A stretch of DNA of 64,000 nucleotides. Origin: Lachnospiraceae bacterium AC2029 (GTDB lineage Bacteria; Bacillota; Clostridia; Lachnospirales; Lachnospiraceae). Below, one piece after another: positions 1 through 8,458 of the stretch (positions are counted from its first letter, which is position 1; every line of letters starts with the position of its first letter). A program made the position numbers and the translations under genes. The stretch is taken from the NCBI GenBank assembly GCA_000703065.1, contig JNLK01000001.1:1240001-1304000 (forward strand). The letters run 5' to 3'. The notes under the pieces were generated by a model that did no database searches, was not told where the DNA came from, and saw nothing but the letters and a program-made list of their open reading frames with translations.

Positions 1-173
1 GTGGCGGGTTCCGTGGACGCCTCGGTCTTCGCCTCGGTTTTCACCTCGGTCACCGCTTCTGTCGTCGCAGCCGTCGTTGTAGCCTCATCCTTCTTTCCGC
101 AGCCTGCCATTCCCAGCATCATGGCACCGGAAAGTGTCAGTGCCAGGATTCGATGCATCCCTTTCTTTCTCAT
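1..173 (-). CDS. Lipoprotein, N-terminal part (runs off the left edge)
   Basis: The start ATG (171-173) follows a GGAGG ribosome binding site. The first residues form a bacterial lipoprotein signal: basic MRKKGMHR, a hydrophobic stretch, then LGMAGC as the lipobox, so the protein should be lipid-anchored outside the cytoplasmic membrane. After the cysteine come GKKDEA and a Thr/Glu/Ala linker with repeated TEA and KTEA units, typical of the spacer between lipid anchor and folded domain. Only 57 codons are visible, so the function cannot be told; a binding protein of a transporter is one possibility. It lies 22 bases after the hisA stop and is probably co-transcribed with it. Confidence 0.85.
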   Translation of the reverse strand, partial: MRKKGMHRILALTLSGAMMLGMAGCGKKDEATTTAATTEAVTEVKTEAKTEASTEPA

Positions 174-195
174 GTGGTTCCTCCGTCTTTCTTTA

Positions 196-978
196 TCACA
201 TATCACTATCTTCCAGATAGTGTATCACTTCCGCAAGTTCCATGGATCCTCCGAAGATCGAAAGCGCACTTCCGATGGTCACATCCAGCCGGTTCTGTCC
301 GGCCTCCCGAAGTTCCTTCAGATCATCAAAGCTTCCCACGCCTCCCGCGTAGGTTATGGGGAGTTCTCCCCATTCTCCCAGCTGCTTCGCAAGGGGAGCT
401 TCGATTCCCTTCCTCTTTCCTTCCGCATCCACGGCATGGATCAGATACTCTGCCGCACTGTCCTTCAGCTCCGTCAGAGTCTCGGGCGTTACATAGGTAT
501 CCGTCAGCTTCTGCCATCGGTCCGTGGCGATACAGTAGCCCCGGTCCGTCCGTCTGCAGCTGAGATCAAGCACCAGGTGATCCCTTCCGACCTCACGCAC
601 CAGACGGTCCAGCCGTTCCCGGTCCACCCGTCCGTCCCGGAACACATAGGATGTCACGATCACATGGGTGGCTCCCATGTCAAGAAACTCCGCCGCATTT
701 TCGGCAGTGATGCCTCCGCCGATCATCAGACCGCCGGGGTATGCCGCCAGCGCCTCACGGGCCGTCTGCCTGTCCGCCTCATACTCCTCTGTTCCCACGG
801 GATTCAGCAAAATGATGTGTCCGCCCGGAAGACCGAGTCTCCGGTAGAGATCCCCGTAGAAGGCGCCGCCCTCCGCGGATATGAAGTTGGTCTCTCCGAC
901 ATTCAGGTCCGAAAGGCTTCCGCCAACGATCTGCTTCACGCGGCCGTCATGAATGTCGATACAGGGACGAAGACGCAT
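196..978 (-). CDS. hisA: HisA-like isomerase of the eukaryotic HIS6 type
   Basis: Likely isomerises ProFAR to PRFAR in histidine biosynthesis (TIM barrel, 260 aa). The N-terminal RPCIDIHDGRVKQIVGG carries the expected first-strand Asp; later motifs are VTSYVF, LDLSCRRT, WQKLTD, LIHAVDAEG, ITYAGG and the C-terminal DVTIGSALSIFGG. From memory these match the fungal/plant HIS6 form better than ordinary bacterial HisA. No other his genes are near. The ATG at 976-978 is preferred because it lies 8 bases after GGAGG; the ATG at 982-984 is only 2 bases from it. A promoter (1087-1115) and two small hairpins lie upstream. The downstream lipoprotein gene is probably in the same transcript. Confidence 0.85.
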   Translation of the reverse strand: MRLRPCIDIHDGRVKQIVGGSLSDLNVGETNFISAEGGAFYGDLYRRLGLPGGHIILLNPVGTEEYEADRQTAREALAAYPGGLMIGGGITAENAAEFLDMGATHVIVTSYVFRDGRVDRERLDRLVREVGRDHLVLDLSCRRTDRGYCIATDRWQKLTDTYVTPETLTELKDSAAEYLIHAVDAEGKRKGIEAPLAKQLGEWGELPITYAGGVGSFDDLKELREAGQNRLDVTIGSALSIFGGSMELAEVIHYLEDSDM

Positions 979-1009
979 CCTCATGCCCTCCTTGGCTGTT
1001 GTACCATGC

Positions 1010-1046
1010 TTTTGCTTCGCAAAATCATGCATCTGCTTCGCAGATG
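1010..1046 (-). repeat. Two tandem mini-hairpins with matched arm changes in the hisA leader
   Basis: Two adjoining 20-base units share CATGC and GCTTCGC, but the four bases on either side of GCTTCGC differ between units: TTTT/AAAA in 1010-1024 and ATCT/AGAT in 1030-1046. In both, the two arms still pair perfectly (TTTTGC-TTC-GCAAAA and CATCTGC-TTC-GCAGATG). They lie in the predicted hisA 5' untranslated region, about 25-70 bases before the start. Confidence 0.7.
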
Positions 1047-1086
1047 TACGCTGCTCGCTTTGCTCGGGAAATCCCGTGGCTATTGT

Positions 1087-1115
1087 ATCATAATTCCTTA
1101 AGGTTTTGAAGTGAA
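1087..1115 (-). promoter_or_regulatory. Predicted promoter of hisA
   Basis: On the minus strand TTCACT (1110-1115) and TATGAT (1087-1092) are separated by 17 bases. The leader would be about 100 bases and contains the two tandem hairpins. Confidence 0.6.
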
Positions 1116-1176
1116 AAATAGCTACGCCTAACTTCATCGCAGACGGAAAGTTTTTCCACACAGTTCACGCTTCTTG

Positions 1177-1185
1177 TGGTATGAT
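1177..1185 (+). promoter_or_regulatory. Predicted extended -10 promoter of the AAA ATPase gene
   Basis: TGGTATGAT is an extended -10 element (TGn plus TATGAT) about 105 bases before the start of the AAA ATPase gene. No good -35 box is seen. It is divergent from the hisA promoter. Confidence 0.45.
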
Positions 1186-1289
1186 ACTGTGTATATCGCA
1201 GCGGACCGAAGCCACCTCTGTCAGCCCCTTGTTCCGATATCCGGGCTATACAGGGCGGGTCAGGACCGGCCCGCAGGAAGGATATCAAA

Positions 1290-2780
1290 ATGACAAATTA
1301 TGAATTATACCGAAAGATCCAGCAGTCCTTTCAACTGGCAGATCAGGTAAATGCCAGCGGCGTGATGCCTCCCGGCACCATGACTCTCCGGGAGATGCTG
1401 AAGTTCGACTACCTTCTGTTCCTGGGCTTCCTGTATGAGCCGGACGGCTCCGACACCAAATATGAGCGGCAGTTCATCATGGAGTATCTCACCATGTATG
1501 TGGATATGCGCCAGTTTCTGGAGCTCCGTTATGACCGGAGCCTGAAGCCCGAATTCATCAACACGGTCCCCCGTTCTCTGACTTACTTTGCAAAGCACGA
1601 CCTGTCCGGCGGAGCACGCCGCGATCAGCTGGGCCGCGCCTTCTCCAGGGTGGTCGTGGATGTATTCAATGACCTGGGTACCGAGTTCACCATAGGAAGC
1701 GGAAACGGAAGCTCGGTGACGGAGATCGGCAACCTTTCCAATTACGTGATCATGCTGAACAATTTCCTGAAGGAATTCGGTCTGTATAATATCGGAAATG
1801 CCGGCGAGCTGATCTCGGCGGATTCCATCAACGCCGCAAAACTGAAGGGTTCCTTCCGGAATCCCTCCAGCGTGACCGGCAAGGCGGTTTCCAGGACCGA
1901 AAAGAAGGCAAATGAGGCAGAGACCGTAAAGCCCAAGGTTCCCGAGGAAAAGGAGAAAACCCTGGATGAGCTGATGGAGGAGCTGGACTCTCTGGTGGGT
2001 CTGGACGCCGTAAAGCAGGATCTGACGAACCTCATCAATCTGGTGAAGGTACGGAAGATGCGCGAGGAACGGGGCATGAAGCAGCCGGATATCACCCTGC
2101 ACCTGGTGTTCTCCGGAAATCCCGGAACCGGCAAGACCACGGTAGCCCGCCTTCTGTCCAAGATCTACAAGGCTCTCGGCGTGGTGACCGGCGGACAGCT
2201 GGTGGAGGTTGACCGCTCCGACCTGGTCGTGGGCTATATCGGACAGACCGCAGCCAAGACCGCAGAGGTGATCGACAGTGCCATCGGCGGTATCCTCTTC
2301 ATCGACGAGGCCTATACCCTGACAGCCGGAAAGGACGAGAAGGACTTCGGAAAAGAAGCTCTCGATACCCTTCTGAAACGGATGGAGGATAACCGGGATA
2401 ACCTGATCGTTATCGTGGCAGGTTACACAGATCTGATGGAGGAGTTCGTAAACTCCAATCCGGGTCTGAAATCCCGCTTCAATAAGAACATTTTCTTCCA
2501 GGACTATACCGGCGAGGAGCTCTACCGGATCTTCGAGTCCATGTGCAAAAAGCAGGAGTACAGCCCGGACGAAGAAGCCGCAGCTTATATTCGGAAATAT
2601 CTGGATACCCGCGCCAAGGCACATGAAGAGAACTTCGCAAATGCCCGGGAGGTACGAAACTATATCGAGCGCTGCATCGAACGCCAGGCATCCCGGATCG
2701 TAACCGAGAAGGACGTAAGCGATGACAGGCTCCGTACACTGGTCCTGTCCGACTGCGTGGAGGAAGGATATCCTGCATGA
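1290..2780 (+). CDS. AAA ATPase of the SpoVK/CbbX family
   Basis: A 496-residue protein. The N-terminal ~200 residues are helical with no family I recognise firmly. A charged linker (about 200-228) leads into a C-terminal AAA module like CbbX and SpoVK: Walker A GNPGTGKT (276-283), pore-region VGYIGQT (314-320), Walker B ILFIDE (335-340), sensor region VAGY, and an arginine finger in GLKSRF (R396). Family members are hexameric remodelling ATPases; the substrate here is unknown. The start follows AGGAAGG at good spacing. The gene appears monocistronic, with a strong bidirectional terminator at 2937-2977. Confidence 0.88.
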   Translation: MTNYELYRKIQQSFQLADQVNASGVMPPGTMTLREMLKFDYLLFLGFLYEPDGSDTKYERQFIMEYLTMYVDMRQFLELRYDRSLKPEFINTVPRSLTYFAKHDLSGGARRDQLGRAFSRVVVDVFNDLGTEFTIGSGNGSSVTEIGNLSNYVIMLNNFLKEFGLYNIGNAGELISADSINAAKLKGSFRNPSSVTGKAVSRTEKKANEAETVKPKVPEEKEKTLDELMEELDSLVGLDAVKQDLTNLINLVKVRKMREERGMKQPDITLHLVFSGNPGTGKTTVARLLSKIYKALGVVTGGQLVEVDRSDLVVGYIGQTAAKTAEVIDSAIGGILFIDEAYTLTAGKDEKDFGKEALDTLLKRMEDNRDNLIVIVAGYTDLMEEFVNSNPGLKSRFNKNIFFQDYTGEELYRIFESMCKKQEYSPDEEAAAYIRKYLDTRAKAHEENFANAREVRNYIERCIERQASRIVTEKDVSDDRLRTLVLSDCVEEGYPA

Positions 2781-2845
2781 TCTGCGATCGGGCAGGATGG
2801 AGAACCCGTTCCCACCCAATGTTCCGCACACAGCGATGCTGCACA

Positions 2846-2875
2846 ATCGAGTAGGAGGGGTCCCTCCTACTCGAT
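2846..2875. repeat. Perfect 14-bp inverted repeat with a 2-base centre
   Basis: ATCGAGTAGGAGGG and CCCTCCTACTCGAT flank GT. No T-run follows on either strand, so it is not by itself a standard terminator. It is followed by a second, looser palindrome (GGCCGGC...GCCGGCC, 2884-2923) and then the true terminator, giving three stacked hairpins after the AAA ATPase gene. Confidence 0.8.
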
Positions 2876-2936
2876 GTCGCGTTGGCCGGCCTATGTGCAT
2901 GCAAGCATGCCCGCATGCCGGCCGTATCGCGCATGC

Positions 2937-2977
2937 AAAAAGACGTCGACACATTTCCGTGCCGACGTCTTTTATTA
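2937..2977. terminator. Bidirectional Rho-independent terminator
   Basis: AAAAA precedes GACGTCG and TTTT follows CGACGTC (inner CAC/GTG extend the stem). It serves the plus-strand AAA ATPase gene and the convergent minus-strand membrane protein gene. Confidence 0.85.
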
Positions 2978-2993
2978 TGTGCGATCAGGGGGC

Positions 2994-3968
2994 CTATCTC
3001 CGCGACTCTTCCCTTTCCGCCTGTTCTCTTGCATCCTGCATGAGAAGCTCCATCATCATGACGAAGAAGCAGACGGCCGCAACCAGATTTACGATCCAGT
3101 CCCCGATCACGCCCGTACCGGAGTAGCTGGCCGATGCTGTTTTCTTCATGATCAGGTTCAGCATTACCATAAACAGATTTATACCTGCCACGATGGCAAA
3201 GACGATCACCAGCGTTCCTCTCTTCTGCCGGATCTCCTTAAATGCTCTGCTCCTGTCCGCCATGATCAGGAATACCATGGCTGATACCAGGAATGAGATC
3301 GTTCCCACCTGATAGATGCTGAAGGGGAACTGGTCCACCAGTGCGCTCAGGAAGGCAAAGGCCAGAACCGTCATGGCCAGGACCATGAATGCATAGGTAT
3401 AGGCACGTCCGCGAAGACGCAGCTGACGTTTGTTGCAGGTCCTGGATTTGTTATTCTCATAGTTCAGAGCAAGGAACGCCAGAACGATGATCACGAGAGA
3501 GACGAGCAGGGTAAGCAGGACCTTTCCGCCTCCGCCCACGCGCTTAACACGTACCGAATAGCTGATCTTATAGGTTCCGTCCGCAACGGTCGCTCCCTGT
3601 GCGATGCTGCGCTTCACCATCAGGAACACCGCATCCTCACTGAGCTTTACGGGTTCGGACGTGGTTCCGTCCTCTGTTGCCGTCAGGGACAGCAGCGACT
3701 CCTTCATGGAGGAATCCTTGTAGACAAAGATATCCGACTGGATTCCCTTCTCTCCGTCCGCAGTCACCTCGAAGGTACACTCCTCGCCCGGAGCCTTCAT
3801 GTAAATGGACTGCCCGTTATCCCCCGTCAGAGCACCGTTCTGAACGGTAACCTCCGCCGAATAACTCATTTTCGTTTTTCCCTGGGAGCCCAGCACGATC
3901 GCGGAAATAAAGAGCATTACGATCACCATGGTCACAAGGACGGGGAAAATACTCGATCTGTTGTTCAT
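2994..3968 (-). CDS. Unknown six-helix membrane protein with an extracytoplasmic domain
   Basis: Not recognised. The 324 residues show an N-terminal membrane segment (7-27), a soluble domain of about 120 residues rich in beta-prone sequence (about 30-148, probably outside), then five more predicted membrane segments (150-170, 190-211, 218-236, 252-274, 288-310) and a charged tail. The start has an AAAGGTGAAG ribosome binding site. It lies 49 bases downstream of the NlpC/P60-like gene on the same strand and ends at the shared terminator, so the two are probably co-transcribed and may act together at the envelope. This pairing is inference only. Confidence 0.75.
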   Translation of the reverse strand: MNNRSSIFPVLVTMVIVMLFISAIVLGSQGKTKMSYSAEVTVQNGALTGDNGQSIYMKAPGEECTFEVTADGEKGIQSDIFVYKDSSMKESLLSLTATEDGTTSEPVKLSEDAVFLMVKRSIAQGATVADGTYKISYSVRVKRVGGGGKVLLTLLVSLVIIVLAFLALNYENNKSRTCNKRQLRLRGRAYTYAFMVLAMTVLAFAFLSALVDQFPFSIYQVGTISFLVSAMVFLIMADRSRAFKEIRQKRGTLVIVFAIVAGINLFMVMLNLIMKKTASASYSGTGVIGDWIVNLVAAVCFFVMMMELLMQDAREQAEREESRR

Positions 3969-4017
3969 AGCGTCTTCACCTTTCTTTTGCCTATCTGATA
4001 TAAACGACTGCAGTCTC

Positions 4018-4950
4018 CTATAGGATCATCACACACAGGAACAGCAGAATCACCGTCAGCGCCGCAACCAGTGAACTAAGCACCGTACCGAAGGAACCAC
4101 CGCTGCCTCCGGAGAAAACCTCCGTATCCGTTGTTGCGGAGCCTTCGCCGCCGGGCTCTGAAGCAGTTCCGGAAGGTGCCGGACTCTCTGTCTTCTGTTC
4201 CGTCTTCTGTTCCGCCTTCTTCGCTTTCTCTTCTTCTGCCTTCTTCTTCATGGCTTCCTGGTATTTCTCGGGTTCAAGACGATAGACATAGTAACCGGTA
4301 GAGCCGTCATCCGCACTCTCATTCGAAGAAGGCGATGTCATGGGGGAATAGTATTCCACTCCGATATGCTCTGCCAGAGCATGTCCTATGGTGGGATAGC
4401 CGATATACTCCTCTTTCCACCGGGTCGGTCCGTAGTTATAGGTATTGTCCGCAGTTCCGTCAAAAAGATCCTTCATAACGATCGCTGCATGAAGCCAGTG
4501 GGGATCCGGCGTATTCGTCGGGTCATCCATGTTCTTTGTATATATGACAATATCTCCGGCCTTGATCTTTCCGTCATTTACGTCCCTGATCATCTGATCC
4601 GTGGCATCCTGGTAATCCGACTGACCTCCCACACGGCTGGCAACCAGCGTGCAGAATTCACTGTTCTTCAGTGCATCATTCAGTTCCAGTACCGTGGTTC
4701 CGTCCACGGTAAGCTCACCGATCAGGCCGGACTTGTTGATCACATTCTGCACCCAGCCGTTGCAGGCGCCCACTTCAACATAGCCGCCCTGATAAAAGGC
4801 CTCCCGGAGCTTGTCATAATAGGATTCCACCTGAAGGGTTCCCATGGATTCATTCGGGATATTGGCCTCTGCCACGGTTCCTGCAGAAAATATGGATACG
4901 GCAAAAAGAAAAACGAATGCGAACAGTCTGCTCAATCTTCTTTTTGTCAT
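4018..4950 (-). CDS. Secreted, membrane-tethered NlpC/P60-like cysteine hydrolase (putative)
   Basis: Residues 1-29 are a signal peptide. The following domain has the layout of a papain-like NlpC/P60/CHAP fold: a cysteine near the start of a helix (C63 in GACNGWV), a GDIVIYT strand (132-138) and a histidine in HWLHAAIV (H154), suggesting a wall peptide hydrolase. A Lys/Glu-rich linker (about 233-255), a Ser/Gly/Thr stretch and a C-terminal membrane helix (288-310) would tether it. The ribosome binding site AAGGAGGT is near perfect. Substrate and activity are inferred from fold pattern only; an inactive relative is possible. Confidence 0.65.
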   Translation of the reverse strand: MTKRRLSRLFAFVFLFAVSIFSAGTVAEANIPNESMGTLQVESYYDKLREAFYQGGYVEVGACNGWVQNVINKSGLIGELTVDGTTVLELNDALKNSEFCTLVASRVGGQSDYQDATDQMIRDVNDGKIKAGDIVIYTKNMDDPTNTPDPHWLHAAIVMKDLFDGTADNTYNYGPTRWKEEYIGYPTIGHALAEHIGVEYYSPMTSPSSNESADDGSTGYYVYRLEPEKYQEAMKKKAEEEKAKKAEQKTEQKTESPAPSGTASEPGGEGSATTDTEVFSGGSGGSFGTVLSSLVAALTVILLFLCVMIL

Positions 4951-4984
4951 CTGTTACCTCCTTGCACGATTTCCTAAGCTCGTG

Positions 4985-5034
4985 ATAAAAACAGTGTAAC
5001 CTCTCCTGTTCCGTGCAGGAGAGGTTGCGCTGTA
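4985..5034 (-). terminator. Rho-independent terminator of pgm
   Basis: The arms AACCTCTCCTG (4998-5008) and CAGGAGAGGTT (5016-5026) pair perfectly around a 7-base loop, with a weaker outer extension. On the minus strand the stem is followed by GTTTTTAT. Confidence 0.85.
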
Positions 5035-5044
5035 TGAAATAGAC

Positions 5045-6781
5045 TTATGCATTTACAAGACTGTTGATCAGTCCCTGCAGCTTAGCTTCAAAATCCCTGG
5101 AAAGCTCTTCTGCATTCTCCAGCGAGCTCCCCTTCAGACCATAGTAGAACTTGATCTTCGGTTCGGTTCCGGAAGGACGTACACAAACCCATGCATCCTT
5201 CGAAAGCTCGAAATAGAGAACATTGGACTTCGGTAAAAATGTAGGTGTTTCTGCTCCCGTATGCAGGTTCCGTACAATATCCGTATCGTAGTCACGAACT
5301 GCGATCACCTCGTAGCCTGCAATATTGGTCGGGATATCCTTGCGGAGCATGGACATGATGGACTTGATCTTCTCGATTCCGTCCACACCCTTCATGGTGA
5401 TGGTGCAGATATTGTCGGTCCAGTAACCGTACTTCTCGTACATATCGATCATTGCATCCCAGAGGGTCTTGCCGATGGACCTGTAGTAGGTAGCTGCCTC
5501 ACAGAGAGCCATGGTCGCTACGATCGCATCCTTGTCCCTTGCGTGGGTTCCGATCAGACACCCGTAGCTCTCCTCAAATCCGAAGAGATAGGTACCGTGA
5601 CCGGTATGCTCATAGGACAGCATCTTCTGTCCGATAAACTTGAAGCCCGTGAGACATTCTTCCAGCTTCACTCCATAGGCATCTGCGATGCAGGCTGCCA
5701 TATTCGTCGTAACGATGGACTTAATCAGGCGTCCGTCCGCAGGGAGCCCGCGTGTTGCCTTGATCTCAGCGATCTCGTACTCTGCCAGCAGAGAACCGGA
5801 CATATTTCCGGTAAGACATCTGTATTCACCTGCACTGTCCTTCACATAGACGCCAAGACGGTCTGCATCCGGATCGGTAGCCAGAACCAGATCCGCATCC
5901 TTCTCCTTTGCCAGTGCCAGCGCCAGTTCGAAGGCTTCCTTTGCCTCCGGGTTCGGATAGGAAACCGTCGGGAAATCTCCGTCCGGCAGCTCCTGCTCGG
6001 GTACTACGTAGACATTTGTAAATCCAAGCTCTGCCAGGATCCGGCGAGCCGGGATATTTCCGGTTCCGTGAAGCGGAGAATATACCACCTTGATGTCCTT
6101 CGCATACTGATCGATGGTATCCTGATGGATGACCAGCTTCCTCAGTTCTGCGATATAGGCATCGTCCACTTCCTGTCCGATAACCTCATAAAGGCCCTTT
6201 GCCTTTGCTTCCTCAACCGTAATGGTTTTGGAATCCTCGATGGAGAGCTTCTTCACCTCCAGCATGATCCCGATATCGTTCGGAGGAGTGATCTGCGCAC
6301 CGTCCTCCCAGTATACCTTATATCCGTTATATTCCGGCGGATTGTGGCTGGCTGTGATATTGATGCCGGCAATACATCCCAGATGCCGTACCGCAAAGGA
6401 CAGCTCCGGTGTTGGACGAAGGGACTCAAAACGATATGCCTTGATCCCGTTTGCTGCCAAAACACATGCTGCCACATCGGCAAATTCCGGCGAGAAATGA
6501 CGGCAGTCGAAAGCGATCGCAACGCCTCTCTTCTGTCCGTGCTTCGAAATGATATAATTTGCCAGACCCTGTGTAGCCCGTGCAACCACGTATTTATTCA
6601 TACGATTTGTACCGGCACCGATGATGCCGCGAAGTCCTGCGGTTCCGAATTCCAGATCGGAGAAGAATCTCTCACGGATCTCCGCTTCATCTCCTGCAAT
6701 GGACTGAAGTTCCTTTGTAGTTTCCTCGTCAAAGAAATCACTGTTCACCCACTGTTCGTATGTCTTCATGTAGTCAGCCAT
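5045..6781 (-). CDS. pgm: Alpha-phosphoglucomutase / phosphomannomutase
   Basis: A 578-residue alpha-D-phosphohexomutase interconverting glucose-1-P and glucose-6-P, linking glycogen and UDP-glucose synthesis to glycolysis. All four family signatures are visible: phosphoserine loop TASHNPPEYNGYK, metal loop DPDADRLG, sugar loop GFEESYG and phosphate loop RPSGTEPK. The length fits the long Firmicute PgcA/PMM type. The ATG at 6779-6781 is chosen because AGGAGG lies just upstream; an in-frame opening 37 codons longer lacks this. A monocistronic unit is suggested by the terminator right after it. pgi and malQ elsewhere in the window belong to the same sugar-phosphate pool. Confidence 0.95.
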   Translation of the reverse strand: MADYMKTYEQWVNSDFFDEETTKELQSIAGDEAEIRERFFSDLEFGTAGLRGIIGAGTNRMNKYVVARATQGLANYIISKHGQKRGVAIAFDCRHFSPEFADVAACVLAANGIKAYRFESLRPTPELSFAVRHLGCIAGINITASHNPPEYNGYKVYWEDGAQITPPNDIGIMLEVKKLSIEDSKTITVEEAKAKGLYEVIGQEVDDAYIAELRKLVIHQDTIDQYAKDIKVVYSPLHGTGNIPARRILAELGFTNVYVVPEQELPDGDFPTVSYPNPEAKEAFELALALAKEKDADLVLATDPDADRLGVYVKDSAGEYRCLTGNMSGSLLAEYEIAEIKATRGLPADGRLIKSIVTTNMAACIADAYGVKLEECLTGFKFIGQKMLSYEHTGHGTYLFGFEESYGCLIGTHARDKDAIVATMALCEAATYYRSIGKTLWDAMIDMYEKYGYWTDNICTITMKGVDGIEKIKSIMSMLRKDIPTNIAGYEVIAVRDYDTDIVRNLHTGAETPTFLPKSNVLYFELSKDAWVCVRPSGTEPKIKFYYGLKGSSLENAEELSRDFEAKLQGLINSLVNA

Positions 6782-6849
6782 AATGTAAGCCTCCTGGTAT
6801 TGATCGTTACTCTTTTTAATATACGCCAAAGAACTGCATAGGCGCATAT

Positions 6850-6858
6850 ATTGTATCA
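6850..6858 (-). promoter_or_regulatory. Possible extended -10 promoter of pgm
   Basis: On the minus strand TGATACAAT (TGn plus TACAAT) lies about 70 bases before the pgm start. No convincing -35 box is seen. The rest of the 215-base gap between cca and pgm shows nothing clear. Confidence 0.4.
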
Positions 6859-6996
6859 TTTCCTGTCGGAAAAAGGAAGAAAAATACTCCATTTTTCGAT
6901 ACTTTTTTGACGAAAATCGTTTCCTGTGTCGGGTTTTTCCTACAGATGTCAGTATTCTGTCACTCTTTCCTTCTCCTGAAGCTTTTCAGCCTCCTG

Positions 6997-8337
6997 TCAG
7001 GACTTTCGCAAGCACGCAACCTCCTCGAGAAGAGTATCCCGGGTATTCCGCTCCGGATCCTCCAGGACGTAGTCAAGCAGGTGCTTTAAGATCTCACCCA
7101 TCTCCGGACCGGCAGGAATACCGGCTTCCATCAGTGCCTTTCCGTCCACCGCCAGTTCCCTGACAGTCAGGGCCGGCTTTTCGAGAAGGAGCCTGTCATA
7201 CATTTCCCGTATCCTTGCGAAGTCCGCTTCCTTCTTCTCCTTTTGGTAGTCGCTCTGTCCTTCCATATCTGCCCGACGGATCTCCAGATAGGCGGGGAAA
7301 TTCTCGATCCCCATCCGCGACACACCCTTTCGGAAGGTGGTCTCCGTCAGGTCCCCCTTCATCCCGAAATCATGCCAGAGCACCAGAAGAGATGCACCGT
7401 CTATGGTTTTGTTGTCCAGCTTCAGACGCTTCATCACATCCACGGCAATGGGGACGCCCTTCTCCGGATGTCCGTAGAAATGATCCTGCCCGTTCTCATC
7501 CGTGAACCTGCAGTCCGGTTTTCCCACATCATGGAGCAGTGCCGCATAGCGCATGACCTTTGTGGGGGACACATGCTGCATCACCGCTATGGTATGATGG
7601 CCCACATCCGTATAGTGATAGGGCGTGTTCTGAGAAGTCTCCATCATCCGGTCAAACTCCGGAAGGATTTTGGCCGTGATCCCCAAGTCGTAAAGCTCCT
7701 CCAATTCCTCCGGATGCGCCGAACAGATCAGCTTCGTCAGCTCGGTCTCGATCCTTTCCACACTGATGAGTCCCAGATCCTCCACGTGATTCCGGATGGC
7801 TTCCCTGGTTGCCGACTCGATGGTGAACCCAAGTTGAGCCGCGAAGCGTACCGCCCGAAGGATCCGGAGCGCATCCTCATTGAACCGTGCATCAGGATCC
7901 CCCACAGCACGGATCTCCTTCTTCTCCATGTCCTCCGCTCCGCCGTAGAGATCCACCAGCCCCTTCTCGGGATGATATGCCATGGCATTGATGGTAAAGT
8001 CGCGACGCATCAGGTCATCTGCCAGGTTCTCTGAGTAGGTGACGGATTCCGGACGGCGGTGATCACTGTAGTCTCCGTCCAGTCGGTAAGTGGTCACCTC
8101 GTAACCCACACCGTGATTCATAACGGTTACGGTTCCGTGCTGCAGTCCCGTATCGATAGTCCTTCGGAAGAGAGCCTTTACCTCCAGGGGTTTCGCGCTG
8201 GTGGTGATGTCCCAGTCATTGGGTTCCCGCCCCATCAGGCTGTCACGGACGCATCCACCTACCACGTAGGCTTCATAGCCGGCTTGATTCAGTTTTCGGA
8301 GGATCCACAAAGCATCCTGCGGAACTTTGATTTTCAT
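6997..8337 (-). CDS. cca: CCA-adding tRNA nucleotidyltransferase (HD-domain type)
   Basis: Adds or repairs the 3' CCA end of tRNA. The class II polymerase beta-like head carries VVGGCVRDSLMG and the metal pair in DWDITTS, followed by RRDFTINAM; the middle RNA-binding helices follow, and a C-terminal HD region has ALLHDVGKP. Length 446 aa is normal for the Firmicute enzyme with HD domain. The ATG at 8335-8337 is 7 bases after AAGGAG; the longer in-frame opening has no such site. A dedicated A-adding or poly(A) role cannot be excluded from sequence alone. Confidence 0.93.
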   Translation of the reverse strand: MKIKVPQDALWILRKLNQAGYEAYVVGGCVRDSLMGREPNDWDITTSAKPLEVKALFRRTIDTGLQHGTVTVMNHGVGYEVTTYRLDGDYSDHRRPESVTYSENLADDLMRRDFTINAMAYHPEKGLVDLYGGAEDMEKKEIRAVGDPDARFNEDALRILRAVRFAAQLGFTIESATREAIRNHVEDLGLISVERIETELTKLICSAHPEELEELYDLGITAKILPEFDRMMETSQNTPYHYTDVGHHTIAVMQHVSPTKVMRYAALLHDVGKPDCRFTDENGQDHFYGHPEKGVPIAVDVMKRLKLDNKTIDGASLLVLWHDFGMKGDLTETTFRKGVSRMGIENFPAYLEIRRADMEGQSDYQKEKKEADFARIREMYDRLLLEKPALTVRELAVDGKALMEAGIPAGPEMGEILKHLLDYVLEDPERNTRDTLLEEVACLRKS

Positions 8338-8458
8338 ATGCCAACTCCTTATTGCACAAATTAACGCGGACAGGTACAGATCACTGTACCTGTCCACAAA
8401 TCAAGGTTTCCCTTATCATTGTCGCTGAATACGTCAACGAATACGTAGAACGATCATT

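Noticed and set aside
1-1101. Long plus-strand reading frame opposite hisA
   Set aside because: Its start region is the complement of a clear lipoprotein signal and the rest is the complement of hisA; composition is not protein-like.
1305-2954. 549-codon minus-strand frame opposite the AAA ATPase
   Set aside because: The plus frame has clear Walker motifs; the other is its shadow.
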